Shown: positions 7,743 through 14,843 of the stretch, one piece after another
Layout: each line of letters opens with the position of its first letter
Numbering within the stretch: position 1 is the stretch's first letter
Assembly (NCBI RefSeq): GCF_900143255.1
Contig: NZ_FRDI01000008.1
Span: 17,448-81,447 of the forward strand
Direction of reading: 5' to 3'
Origin: Desulfovibrio litoralis DSM 11393
GTDB lineage: Bacteria; Desulfobacterota; Desulfovibrionia; Desulfovibrionales; Desulfovibrionaceae
DNA: 64,000 nucleotides
Notes under the pieces: generated by a model
Told to the model about the DNA's origin: nothing
The model's database searches: none
What the model saw: only the letters and a program-made list of their open reading frames with translations
Translations under genes and position numbers: made by a program

Positions 7743-7774
7743 GAAATATTTCAAATAAAAATGAAATATTTTCA
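7719..7774. promoter_or_regulatory. Clustered TGAAAT/ATTTCA palindromes (candidate left operator)
   Basis: Four dyads occur in 56 bp: ATTTCA-TTT-TGAAAT (7719-7733), TATTTC-AA-GAAATA (7735-7748), GAAATATTTC (7743-7752) and TGAAA-TAT-TTTCA (7762-7774). The same half-site forms an 18-bp palindrome in the repressor/cro interval (10508-10525). Shared half-sites at the two early promoters are what CI- and Cro-type regulators recognise. AT-richness makes chance dyads more likely, so this remains a candidate. Confidence 0.45.
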
Positions 7775-7835
7775 AAAAAAATTACATTAAATAAAAAAAC
7801 ATGACTAAAAGTAAGGAATGGACAGAAAAAAGGAC

Positions 7836-7864
7836 AAAAAAAAAGCCCCAACGAATGCTGGGGC
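7836..7864 (-). terminator. Rho-independent terminator of the repressor-TcmP-Gp37/68 transcript
   Basis: On the minus strand GCCCCA, an 8-nt loop and TGGGGC form a stem (7859-7864 with 7845-7850). It is followed by a run of nine or more T at 7836-7844. It begins 24 bp after the stop at 7888 and separates the lysogenic transcript from the recombination operon. Confidence 0.85.
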
Positions 7865-7887
7865 GGGTGGTTAAAAACTTTTGTTTC

Positions 7888-8616
7888 CTAAAAAATGCAA
7901 CAATATTCTGTTTTTTGGGGGAAGCTGTGCCAAACCTTTCCATCTAATTCATGACCTGTTTTCTTTTTATTTACACCACCCCATTGCTTAAAAAAGAATG
8001 GGACACTCTGTGTTTTACATTGCTCACGTATACTAATCACCCATTCTTTATCTATTGGTCTTGCACCTATTCCAGACTCTCCACCAACTATAACCCACTG
8101 TATATTGTCAAGATTAAGCTCTCCTAGATCAGCGATAAGTGGTTCACAGGATAAAAAGCGTAAGGCAGCAGGCACTTTTCGTAAATGATCTATTCTGTCT
8201 TTATATTGCGGAGCTTCAACACTCACACCAACCCAAATGTTTGGGTGCCATTCAAGGCGTGGTGCCAATGTTGCTAAGCGTTCAGATCTTTTTGTTAATA
8301 CCTGAAAAGTGTGCTGAGGGTTACGCTTTGCTACGTTAAAAACCTTTTGAATAAAAACTAGAGGAACATCTTCATGAAATAAATCGCTCATTGAGTTAAC
8401 AAAAATCAAGCGTGGCTTTTTCCACTTAAAAGGCATTTCTAATACGTGTTCATGCATTGTTAAATTGAAGCCATTTATATAATTCGCACTACCCATTGCT
8501 TGTAAGCGTAAAGCCATTTTTTCAGCGTAACAATTTTTACAACCACTACTAACTTTAGTACACCCAGTTAAAGGGTTCCATGTTGTTTCTGTCCATTCTA
8601 TTTTAGTAGCACTCAC
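7888..8616 (-). CDS. Phage Gp37/Gp68 family (DUF5131) three-Cys-motif protein
   Basis: This 242-residue protein begins [16 protein letters not shown] and carries the three-cysteine motif C19-x6-C26-x2-C29 ([15 protein letters not shown]) characteristic of PF07505. The motif resembles a radical-SAM-like cluster site. Later conserved runs are [60 protein letters not shown] and FFFKQWGG. Its activity is unknown. It lies 54 bp below the gene for TcmP, the named partner of this family, so the two are probably one functional pair. Both follow the repressor on the same strand, suggesting expression in the lysogen and a possible defence or conversion role (inference). Confidence 0.9.
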   Translation of the reverse strand: MSATKIEWTETTWNPLTGCTKVSSGCKNCYAEKMALRLQAMGSANYINGFNLTMHEHVLEMPFKWKKPRLIFVNSMSDLFHEDVPLVFIQKVFNVAKRNPQHTFQVLTKRSERLATLAPRLEWHPNIWVGVSVEAPQYKDRIDHLRKVPAALRFLSCEPLIADLGELNLDNIQWVIVGGESGIGARPIDKEWVISIREQCKTQSVPFFFKQWGGVNKKKTGHELDGKVWHSFPQKTEYCCIF

Positions 8617-8670
8617 TTAATTTCTCCTGATTGTTTAAAACATAATACCATGAGCAAACAACAAAAACAA

Positions 8671-9738
8671 CTAAATATCAGCATATACCAATCGTTCAGC
8701 CTCTTTCATAACCCTATCATAGCTAAGAGCAGGAACTTTTTTTAGCAAGCCTTCTTTTTTTAATTTAGATAAAACTTCCTTAGCGTGCTTTGGTAAAAAA
8801 CCTGAAGTTAAAGCATAAATATAAATATCTTTATTAAATACAAACTCTTTGTTTCTTATTTTTTGTTCTAATTCATCTTGAAAATTTGGTATTTTTTTCG
8901 GTATATTAAGCTCTGGCAGTAAAGCTAATTGGTCTTGTTTAACAACATCACCACCTAGATTATAATTCGCTTCACCATTATCTGACTTGTCCCAGAGAAC
9001 CTTTAAAAATTTATCTAAGCCAAGCAAATGTTTAGAGCCAAAAATTATGCAATAAATATTATTATTGCGAGAATTTTCTTTCTTTAAAGAGAAGGGCACA
9101 AGAAATATGTCATTATTATGAACTAAGCTTTTAAGATGAGTACACAGATATTTAGGCATATCTCTTTCAGTCACCTTTTCAGGAATACCGAGTTGTTGAA
9201 AGCCTGGTTGCTGACAAAATCTTGCAATTTGACTTGAAGGTATAAATAATAAAAAATCTGTTTTTTTAAAAGAAAACAAAGAGGTCAATACTTCTTGGTA
9301 GTTAACTAAACCTGTAGGATCCAAAAAGAAAAAATTAGCTTCGTCTTTATGAAACCCCTGCTTTTTTATCTGCTCAAAGCACTCTTCAAAAGATTGTGAT
9401 GTGTATAAGCATTTTATATTTTTCAGGTATGGTTCTGTATTAACCTTAGTTTGGTCTACTTTCTTTTTATCTTTATCATTAAACCAAATAAAAATCGTTT
9501 TATTTTTACTACTCAGGTTGTCTTTATGCTTGTTAATAACACTACAAACTTGCAAGGGGCTTCCTGAATTATCTTTTTTATCAACACCAGGACCGCAAAA
9601 TAAATCAAAAATATTTATTCGCTTAGTGTATTCATCATGAACAAAAACAGGCAACCAAGAGTTTAAATAATCTGCAAATATATCTAGCTTTAGAATACTT
9701 GCACTATCAAACTGCATATCGTGAAAATCTTTTGACAT
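8671..9738 (-). CDS. tcmP: Three-Cys-motif partner protein TcmP
   Basis: This 355-residue protein matches the TcmP family, defined by co-occurrence with Gp37/Gp68 three-Cys proteins. Typical runs are the N-terminal helix leading to INIFDLFCGPGV (a Rossmann/methyltransferase-like glycine loop near 41-52), GSPLQVC, FFFLDPTGL near 140 and FLLFIPSSQIARF. The C-terminal part (about 290-350) looks like a winged helix (PKHAKEVLSKLKKEGLLKK). DLFCGPG and DPTGL suggest a SAM-binding or related Rossmann fold, but no activity is known. It starts 35 bp after the repressor stop, so it is probably co-transcribed with the repressor. Confidence 0.88.
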   Translation of the reverse strand: MSKDFHDMQFDSASILKLDIFADYLNSWLPVFVHDEYTKRINIFDLFCGPGVDKKDNSGSPLQVCSVINKHKDNLSSKNKTIFIWFNDKDKKKVDQTKVNTEPYLKNIKCLYTSQSFEECFEQIKKQGFHKDEANFFFLDPTGLVNYQEVLTSLFSFKKTDFLLFIPSSQIARFCQQPGFQQLGIPEKVTERDMPKYLCTHLKSLVHNNDIFLVPFSLKKENSRNNNIYCIIFGSKHLLGLDKFLKVLWDKSDNGEANYNLGGDVVKQDQLALLPELNIPKKIPNFQDELEQKIRNKEFVFNKDIYIYALTSGFLPKHAKEVLSKLKKEGLLKKVPALSYDRVMKEAERLVYADI

Positions 9739-9772
9739 AAAACCACCTTTTTTTTAACTACAAGGCTATTTC

Positions 9773-10411
9773 TTAATACTCCCGACAGCTCCAGACCATG
9801 CGACCATGGATCTCAAAGTTTACAGATTCATCATCTTTATTTATTTCTATTGGCTCATAATCAGGATTATCAGACTTTAGAATAATTTTACCCGGTTTTG
9901 TTTCCAAGCGTTTTATCATTAGTTCATCATCTATTCTTATTAGGTAAACATGCCCCGTGGTTACGTCTTTTTGTTTTAAATTTATCAAAACCATATCACC
10001 ATCGTTCAGCGTTGGACTCATAGAATCGCCCGCAACATGAAAAAGACGCATAGTTTCAACGGAGCCGCCTTTACGAGTTAAAAAGCTTTGGTGAAAGGAG
10101 TACCAGCCCGTTATGTCTCCGTCTGTCTCCAACCCGCCATTCCCCGCCCGAGGACGGGCTTTAAGCAAGGGAATAAACTCAACATCGGGCTTATCTTCGT
10201 CTATTTTGTAAGCAAAAAATTCAGGGATTGTTATATCAAGGGCATCGCATATCTTTTCTAAGTTTTCGGTAGTCATACCTCTACGACCAGTCAACATATT
10301 AGAAATATGACTTTGAGTTATTCCTGCTTTATCTGCTATATCTTGTTGTTTTAGATTTAGCTTAGTAAGCCAATATTTTAAAGCTAGTGATGTAATTTTT
10401 TCTGCACTCAT
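9773..10411 (-). CDS. CI/LexA-type prophage repressor (HTH plus S24 peptidase)
   Basis: The protein has an N-terminal HTH_3 domain (LNLKQQDIADKAGITQSHISNMLTGRRG, within about 20-50) and a C-terminal S24 autoprotease domain. In numbering from the upstream ATG 10423, the catalytic pair is S134 (GDSMSPTL) and K171 (LMIKRLE), with an Ala-Gly cleavage site at 93-94 (RAGNGG). It would hold the prophage silent and self-cleave with RecA in SOS. I prefer ATG 10411 (MSAEKI), which has a GGA eight bases upstream; ATG 10423 has no Shine-Dalgarno. Divergent from the Cro-like gene, as in lambdoid switches. Confidence 0.92.
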   Translation of the reverse strand: MSAEKITSLALKYWLTKLNLKQQDIADKAGITQSHISNMLTGRRGMTTENLEKICDALDITIPEFFAYKIDEDKPDVEFIPLLKARPRAGNGGLETDGDITGWYSFHQSFLTRKGGSVETMRLFHVAGDSMSPTLNDGDMVLINLKQKDVTTGHVYLIRIDDELMIKRLETKPGKIILKSDNPDYEPIEINKDDESVNFEIHGRMVWSCREY

Positions 10412-10440
10412 AAAAATATCCATATTTGTTATATAGAATG

Positions 10441-10469
10441 TTTATATTTCTTTTAGAAATAATCGTCAA
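10441..10469 (-). promoter_or_regulatory. Candidate repressor-maintenance promoter (PRM)
   Basis: On the minus strand: -35 TTGACG (10464-10469), exactly 17 nt, then -10 TATAAA (10441-10446), with start expected near 10434, a few bases before the repressor gene. It would also serve TcmP and the Gp37/68 gene, since no terminator separates them before 7864. Confidence 0.6.
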
Positions 10470-10489
10470 ATTTCCTAAAGCAATATATC

Positions 10490-10525
10490 TTGTTTTTTAT
10501 TTTAAAATGAAATATATATATTTCA
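10490..10525 (+). promoter_or_regulatory. Candidate early rightward promoter and 18-bp operator
   Basis: The palindrome TGAAATATATATATTTCA (10508-10525) is perfect and shares its half-site with the left operator cluster at 7719-7774. A possible promoter overlaps it: -35 TTGTTT (10490-10495), 17 nt, -10 TATATA (10513-10518). The RNA would then start about at the Cro-like ATG (10525), implying a leaderless message; no Shine-Dalgarno is visible before either ATG. AT-richness limits certainty. Confidence 0.4.
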
Positions 10526-10737
10526 TGAAAACACATAACAATACAAAAACACAGCAAGATATTGCAACAAAATGCAATATTAGCCAGCCACATTTCTCAA
10601 ATATAGTGAATAAAAGACGTGTTCCCGCCCCCATTGTCGCAAAAAAATTAGAAGAAGTAACAGGTATAAGCCGTTTATATTGGCTTTACCCTGATGAATT
10701 TGATCAGGCGGGGAATAGGGTGTTTCAGACCACTTAA
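10525..10737 (+). CDS. Cro-like helix-turn-helix regulator
   Basis: From ATG 10525 the product is 70 residues: MKTHNNTKTQQDIATKCNISQPHFSNIVNKRRVP and so on, a compact HTH of the Cro/YdaS type with recognition helix near QPHFSNIVNKRR. An in-frame ATG at 10507 is possible; the frame extends further upstream only through operator DNA. It is transcribed divergently from the repressor and heads the replication operon, which is the position of Cro in lambdoid switches. It would repress the repressor promoter and early promoters during lytic growth. Confidence 0.75.
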   Translation: MKTHNNTKTQQDIATKCNISQPHFSNIVNKRRVPAPIVAKKLEEVTGISRLYWLYPDEFDQAGNRVFQTT

Positions 10738-10819
10738 ACAGGGTTATCTTTTCACTTAGCTATATTTATATTATCGCCAAAACTTTAGAAAATCTTTAGA
10801 CTTTTATCGGGTTTTTTAT

Positions 10820-11194
10820 ATGAAAATCAATAAAATTTGCCCTGTTTGCGGGCTTGAGTTTTTAGCCATGCGTGATTTTGCTATATATTGCTCTGGTAGG
10901 TGTAGAAATAAAGATAGAAACAAAAAAGAGCCGACACTCAAAACTTGTTCTTTTTGTAAGTCTGAGTTTTTAAGTTCTCAGCCACATGCAAAATATTGTT
11001 CTCCGCTATGTTCTCAAAAGGCAACATACGAGGAAAAAGAAAAACGCAGAAGACTTAAAAACTTAGCAAAACCACGAGTATCAGAGTCTAAAATTAAGCG
11101 TTATAGTTATGATTTAAGCTTTAACTTAGATCAAGAATTTTGCCCCACAGATCAAGAAACGTTTAGACAGCCAGACCCGGCTTTGGGATTTTAG
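10820..11194 (+). CDS. Double zinc-knuckle phage protein
   Basis: This 124-residue protein has two similar Cys modules: CPVCGLEFLAMRDFAIYCSGRC (about 8-29) and CSFCKSEFLSSQPHAKYCSPLC (about 44-65), each CxxC-x(13-15)-CxxxC. Both resemble FCS/MYM-like treble-clef or ribbon zinc folds. A basic stretch EEKEKRRRLKNLAKPR follows. It sits one codon upstream of the DnaD-like replication gene, so a DNA- or RNA-binding role in replication or early regulation is plausible but inferred. Confidence 0.6.
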   Translation: MKINKICPVCGLEFLAMRDFAIYCSGRCRNKDRNKKEPTLKTCSFCKSEFLSSQPHAKYCSPLCSQKATYEEKEKRRRLKNLAKPRVSESKIKRYSYDLSFNLDQEFCPTDQETFRQPDPALGF

Positions 11195-11195
11195 A

Positions 11196-12290
11196 ATGAA
11201 CACAGATTTTAGAGTGCAAACAGATTTTTTAAGTCATCATAAAACTAAAAAACTGAAAAGACGCTTAGGCTCTGACGGTATTATCTGTTTAATTGCTCTT
11301 TGGTCCTATACGGCTAATCATCGTTCTAGCGGTATTTTAAGCTGTATGAGTATTGAGGACATAGAAATAGCCGTTGACTGGGAAGGTGGCGAAGGGGAAT
11401 TTGTAACGGCACTTTTTGAAATCGGTTTTTTAGAATTTGAAAACGATACTTATATTTTACATAACTGGTTAAAGCATAATCCGTGGGTTGCGGAAGCTGA
11501 AGAACGAAGCGAAAAAGCTAGAGCAGCGGCTCACGCAAGGTGGGGAGTTAGTAGCCAGAAAAATAAAACTAATAAAGATAGTGAGTTAATGCTAAATAAT
11601 GCTACCGCATCAAGCGAGCATATGCTAAATCATGCTAACGCATTAAACGAGCAATGCCCCTCTCCTCTCCTTTCCTATCCTAACCAAGATAAGAAAGAAG
11701 GTTGTATTAAAAAAAGAGAGTGTATAAATATACCGCGTGAAGCAGAAGAAAAAAACGAAAGCCACACTCCCCCTGTTTTGGGTTCTGAAAAAAATTTAAC
11801 GCCTTTGGCAAAGCCAGAAGCAAAACAGGACGTAAAGCAAGCAGAAACAAGACAGCCCAAAGCAGAAGATAAAAAGCTTTTTGGCGATTTTGTAAAGCTT
11901 AGCGAAAAAGAATATCAAGAGCTTATCAAGCTAAAAGGCAAAGAACTAACGCATAAAGCTATAGAAAAATTAAACTTTTATATTGGGTCTAAAGGCAAAG
12001 ATGATTATAAATCGCACTATTTCGCCTTGCTCAAGTGGGCGTTTAAAGCCGTAGCAGAGGACGAAGCCAAAGCCTTACCCGCCAGAGCTTCACCCGCTGA
12101 TGGGCGGGCTAGTGGGCGAACGGGGTACACGAAAAAAGAAGAAGCTAGGCATGGTTTAGCTAGTTTAGCCTTAAGTTTAAAACGTCATAACGGTCAAAAA
12201 GGGCAAGAGGGAGAAGAGAATGGCAACACCAACAGTTGTTTTGGAGCGGATAACCGCCCTTGCATTGATATATCGCCCAAACATGAGTGA
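11196..12290 (+). CDS. DnaD-like phage replication initiation protein
   Basis: This 364-residue protein has an N-terminal winged-helix domain (about 1-115: RVQTDFLSHHKTKKLKRRLG, then SCMSIEDIEIAVDWEGG, ending YILHNWLKHNPW) similar to phage replisome organisers. A low-complexity linker follows (about 120-225). The segment DFVKLSEKEYQELIKLKGKEL ... IGSKGKDDYKSHYFALLKWA (about 230-285) matches the DnaD-C / replisome-organiser tail that binds DNA and helicase loaders. It probably opens the phage origin. The gene downstream overlaps it by 71 bp in another frame and encodes a loader-like protein, a common pair. Confidence 0.75.
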   Translation: MNTDFRVQTDFLSHHKTKKLKRRLGSDGIICLIALWSYTANHRSSGILSCMSIEDIEIAVDWEGGEGEFVTALFEIGFLEFENDTYILHNWLKHNPWVAEAEERSEKARAAAHARWGVSSQKNKTNKDSELMLNNATASSEHMLNHANALNEQCPSPLLSYPNQDKKEGCIKKRECINIPREAEEKNESHTPPVLGSEKNLTPLAKPEAKQDVKQAETRQPKAEDKKLFGDFVKLSEKEYQELIKLKGKELTHKAIEKLNFYIGSKGKDDYKSHYFALLKWAFKAVAEDEAKALPARASPADGRASGRTGYTKKEEARHGLASLALSLKRHNGQKGQEGEENGNTNSCFGADNRPCIDISPKHE

Positions 12291-12720
12291 GGCAGAATGT
12301 CAGCTTTTGGCGGAAGAATATCACGATTGTTTTGAAGACTTGAACGATGCGGCGTTTAGACAAGCGGTTACTTCGGCTATGAAAACTTGTAGGTTTTTTC
12401 CAACGCCGGCGGATATTCAAGAGGCTTATAATAACTGCCCCGCTCAGCCCATCAAGCATTTAAACAATGGTCCTTTAGCTCTTGAAGGCAAGACAGAAGA
12501 AGAACTTTTTAGAGAAAGCGAAATTTGTGCAATGATTTTTAATCTTGGCATGAAAGGCAACATTCAAGCCAAAGAGTTTTTAAGCAAAGGTCAAAAGACT
12601 GGTTCGCCAGAGTGGGAACATGAAGCATTTAAGCTTTTAGGTGATAGATACCCCGTTAAGCCAAAAGTTGCGTTTGAGCGTGAAATAAAACAAAACCCTG
12701 AGGTTTTAGCAAAGCAATAG
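12220..12720 (+). CDS. Helicase-loader-like phage replication protein
   Basis: The 166-residue product starts at ATG 12220, preceded by GGGAGAAG. The N-terminal 75 residues are helical and end in FRQAVTSAMKTCRFFPTPADIQEAY, a pattern typical of G39P-like helicase loaders and related phage replication proteins (a helical fold that reads out ...FFPT.AD/EI...). The C-terminal part is variable and charged. Placement between the DnaD-like initiator and RusA supports a replisome-loading role. The similarity is short, so the assignment is by pattern and context. Confidence 0.55.
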   Translation: MATPTVVLERITALALIYRPNMSEAECQLLAEEYHDCFEDLNDAAFRQAVTSAMKTCRFFPTPADIQEAYNNCPAQPIKHLNNGPLALEGKTEEELFRESEICAMIFNLGMKGNIQAKEFLSKGQKTGSPEWEHEAFKLLGDRYPVKPKVAFEREIKQNPEVLAKQ

Positions 12721-12746
12721 ATTTCAATAAAAGGCAGGCTAAAAAA

Positions 12747-13199
12747 ATGAGCATAAAAATAATTTTACCCGTTGTTCCAAAAGCACAGCAACGCCCAAAG
12801 TTTTGTAACCGTGGCGGTTTTGTTAAATCTTACAAGGCGAATACTCAAGTTGCGGAAGAAGTGGCAATTGAGAATTTATTATTGCCTTATCGCCCCGCTA
12901 CGCCTTTAACCGGAGCGTTATTTTTAGGCGTTAAAGTTTACCTACCCATTCCGCAAAGTAAGTCTAACAAGTGGAAGAATAACGCAATATCGGGCATTGA
13001 ACGCCCCACAACAAAGCCAGACTTAGATAATTTAATTAAAAATATCAAAGATTGTTTAACACGGCTTTCGTTTTGGCGTGATGACGCTCAGGTAGTAGGC
13101 TATTTAGAAACAGGTAAATTTTATGGAGAACAGCCACGTTGGGAACTCGAAATAATCAGCCAAGAAGAGCTAAAACCAAGCCAAGCGTCTTTAATTTAA
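12747..13199 (+). CDS. rusA: RusA-family Holliday junction resolvase
   Basis: This 150-residue enzyme shows the RusA signature: a Pro-rich N-terminal strand (IILPVVPKAQQRPKF), the acidic helix TKPDLDNLIKNIKDCLTRL (near 98-116) and WRDDAQVVGYLETGKFYG, containing the metal-binding aspartates. RusA dimers cut Holliday junctions symmetrically with a sequence preference. In phages they resolve replication and recombination intermediates before packaging, so it works with the RecT-like protein and exonuclease encoded on the left arm. Confidence 0.9.
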   Translation: MSIKIILPVVPKAQQRPKFCNRGGFVKSYKANTQVAEEVAIENLLLPYRPATPLTGALFLGVKVYLPIPQSKSNKWKNNAISGIERPTTKPDLDNLIKNIKDCLTRLSFWRDDAQVVGYLETGKFYGEQPRWELEIISQEELKPSQASLI

Positions 13200-13240
13200 A
13201 CTTGGATTTAATTTTAAACAGGGTAAATATATTTATAACA

Positions 13241-13426
13241 ATGACAAATCATTACAACGTTTTACCTATCCGCTTAAAAAGCACAAAAGAAATAGCCGAA
13301 GCCTTTCGGGTTTCTCGCAATATGGTGTTTAAGTGGAAAAAAGAAAAAGCCCCTATCGTTAGAGTTGGTAGGGGCTTGCAAGCTGATTATTATGAGCTTA
13401 GTAAGTGGCTTAATGAGCGGGGGTAA
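13241..13426 (+). CDS. Small helix-turn-helix protein (excisionase/terminase-small-like)
   Basis: I start at ATG 13241 (MTNHYNVLPIRLKSTKEIAEAF), giving 61 residues; the upstream extension overlaps rusA and looks non-coding. The sequence STKEIAEAFRVSRNMVFKWKKEKAPIVRVGRG...YELSKWLNERG is a classic HTH_17/AlpA or Nu1-type winged helix. It may regulate the late genes or the adjacent lysis region, since no lambda-Q homologue is recognised. It could instead be a DNA-packaging-type binder. Confidence 0.6.
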   Translation: MTNHYNVLPIRLKSTKEIAEAFRVSRNMVFKWKKEKAPIVRVGRGLQADYYELSKWLNERG

Positions 13427-13436
13427 AAAAAGATTT

Positions 13437-13895
13437 TTAAGAAAATGGCTGTGCGGTTAATAATAGCTCTTCTATTTGATTGGCAATTTTTTTATTTTTA
13501 AGCTTTTTTTTAAAAACTTTATATACATCTGTTTTAGATCCATCTTTGCGTAAAGTGCATTCGTCATTTAACCAAGCAAAACATACTTTTTGTTCTTTTT
13601 TTGAAGGCAGAAAAAATAAACGGTATCTATCAGATAGCCCATGTCTTTTAACCCTCCTCCAGTGGTTAAATGATTTTCCTAATGTTTTACCCAAACGATA
13701 ATTGATATGTTCTGGATCTTCGCAGACAAGAGGCATTAAGTTTTGCAAGGTACCAAACAACTTTGCATCAGGGTGTTGTTTAAAATTATTAGGGTCTTTT
13801 TCTTTTAAGACTAAGGCTCTATAGAATAGAGTCTGATATTTATTACGAAAAAGACCACCAAGCCAAGCAGTATAAATATTGTTTTTAGTCATCAC
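13437..13895 (-). CDS. yhaV: YhaV-family ribonuclease toxin
   Basis: This 152-residue protein matches YhaV along its length: NKYQTLFYRALVLKEKDPNNFKQHPDAKLFGTL, then GKTLGKSFNHWRRVKRHGLSDRYRLFFLP, and CFAWLNDECTLRKDGSKTDVYKVFKKKL (quoted in pieces). The paired HWRR, RYRLFF and W-ND-E--R--GSK-D-Y--F patterns are those of the RelE-superfamily mRNA interferase YhaV. The usual partner is PrlF, an AbrB-fold antitoxin, which is absent here. Instead a 212-residue helical protein overlaps the toxin start by 11 bp. It is transcribed against the surrounding rightward operon, as a self-contained cassette. Confidence 0.88.
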   Translation of the reverse strand: MMTKNNIYTAWLGGLFRNKYQTLFYRALVLKEKDPNNFKQHPDAKLFGTLQNLMPLVCEDPEHINYRLGKTLGKSFNHWRRVKRHGLSDRYRLFFLPSKKEQKVCFAWLNDECTLRKDGSKTDVYKVFKKKLKNKKIANQIEELLLTAQPFS

Positions 13896-14523
13896 AGTTT
13901 ATCTCATCTGCTAAATCTTGAGCGAGTTTTTTCATGCGTTTTGATAATATAGCAGATTCAAATAAGTTGTTTTCGGACAGGTTAAGTACTTGACCCAAGG
14001 CTTCATCAATCTCTTCTGGTTCTTGCTTCGTAGCTTTTGTCTCATTCGCTATTTTTTCTTCTAAGTAAAATATAAGTTCGCTTGGGTGAGGTTGGTTAAA
14101 TAACTTATGCCAATGTTCTAAGGCTAATTCTAAAGTAACCGCATCTTCTGTAGCGAGAGAAGATTCAATAACATCATTTATTATCACTTTATCTGTTGGG
14201 TACTTTTTAAAACCTAAACAAGCTACTTCATGCAATTTATACATTCTGCCTAGATGTCTTAATATCTTCATGCTGTTCAAAAAAGATGCCTTGTGATTAG
14301 CTATATTTACAACTGACATAACCGCATTAACAGCTTCTTCGTTTTTGTTTTGAATAGCACAAAGCAAAGCGTGAGCAAGTAATGCTCCTTCTTTATTGGC
14401 TTTGGCTAGTTTATCAATCTCTTGGTTATATTTATAAATTTGTACTTCTGTTAAAGTATCAAGATTTATAAAACACTCAAATAAAGGTTCATTTATCTCA
14501 TTAATTTTTGTAGCTGGTAGCAT
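13885..14523 (-). CDS. Unfamiliar helical protein upstream of yhaV, candidate antitoxin
   Basis: This 212-residue protein is almost entirely helical with TPR-like spacing (ALLAHALLCAIQNKNEEAVNAVMSVVNIANHKASFLNSM, LGRMYKLHEVACLGFKKYP; regions about 45-125) and an acidic C-terminal helix pair. There is no AbrB/SpoVT, RHH or HTH motif, so it is not PrlF. It is the first gene of a two-gene leftward unit and overlaps yhaV by 11 bp, the standard antitoxin-toxin arrangement. I infer that it neutralises YhaV, perhaps through its C-terminus. Direct evidence is only its position. Confidence 0.6.
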   Translation of the reverse strand: MLPATKINEINEPLFECFINLDTLTEVQIYKYNQEIDKLAKANKEGALLAHALLCAIQNKNEEAVNAVMSVVNIANHKASFLNSMKILRHLGRMYKLHEVACLGFKKYPTDKVIINDVIESSLATEDAVTLELALEHWHKLFNQPHPSELIFYLEEKIANETKATKQEPEEIDEALGQVLNLSENNLFESAILSKRMKKLAQDLADEINCDD

Positions 14524-14843
14524 GGGCTTTACCTAAAAGTTTTTTAATCAGTTATGTATAAAGATTTAAGAAAGGGAATTAAAGGAGTTAATCGTTTTTT
14601 AAGATAAGCTATTTTGTTGCATTTGTATTTTAAAAAAAATTATTTTTTATGCTTTTAATACACAATGAAAATAGTGCAAGTCTTGCTTTTTGTCAATTTT
14701 TAAAAAGCTGTCAAGTTTTTTTTTGCGTTAAAGTGTACCGATAGCGTATCGGTAGAGTATTGATAGAGTACTATTTTTTATAAGCCACCTAAAAAGTTAA
14801 AAACCTATGTTATGTTTTTAGCAAAATTTAGGGGGCTTTTTTT
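14524..14843. promoter_or_regulatory. Intergenic control region between the toxin cassette and lysis genes
   Basis: There is no gene in these 320 bases. They hold long A/T tracts (14630-14660), a strong dyad TACCGATA-GCG-TATCGGTA (14736-14754) followed by a degenerate echo (GTATTGATAGAGTAC, near 14757-14771), and a terminator-like hairpin just before the lysozyme gene. The dyad could be the autoregulatory operator of the toxin cassette (leftward) or a late-gene regulator site (rightward). Confidence 0.4.
14782..14843 (+). terminator. Terminator-like hairpin enclosing the lysozyme Shine-Dalgarno
   Basis: AAGCCACCTAAA (14782-14793) pairs with TTTAGGGGGCTT (14827-14838) with one mismatch, followed by a T tract up to the ATG at 14844. 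The GGGGG at 14831-14835 is the only plausible ribosome-binding site for the lysozyme gene and lies in the stem. The structure could therefore both stop transcription into the late operon and hide the ribosome-binding site, unless opened by antitermination or read-through. Confidence 0.55.

Larger units (their letters stand above)
7033..7833 (-). other. Long gene-free leader of the leftward operon
   Basis: No convincing gene lies between 7032 and the terminator at 7836. The stretch contains a perfect 9-bp inverted repeat (GTAGGCGGG at 7241-7249, CCCGCCTAC at 7278-7286) and a 15-bp direct repeat GGTTATCCAACACCC at 7266-7280 and 7587-7601. It also has a short hairpin-forming run CCTCT...AGAGG near 7391-7409 and the operator/promoter cluster at 7714-7774. 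A transcript from that promoter would have an untranslated leader of about 670 nt. That is long for a phage operon and could host antitermination or a regulatory RNA. Confidence 0.4.

Noticed and set aside
12160-12459. A 99-codon minus-strand frame at the DnaD-like/loader junction
   Set aside because: It is antisense to two overlapping real genes and has no domain or start context.
13139-13240. An N-terminal extension of the small HTH protein to 13139
   Set aside because: The extension overlaps rusA in another frame and reads as non-protein-like sequence; the conserved HTH begins after ATG 13241.
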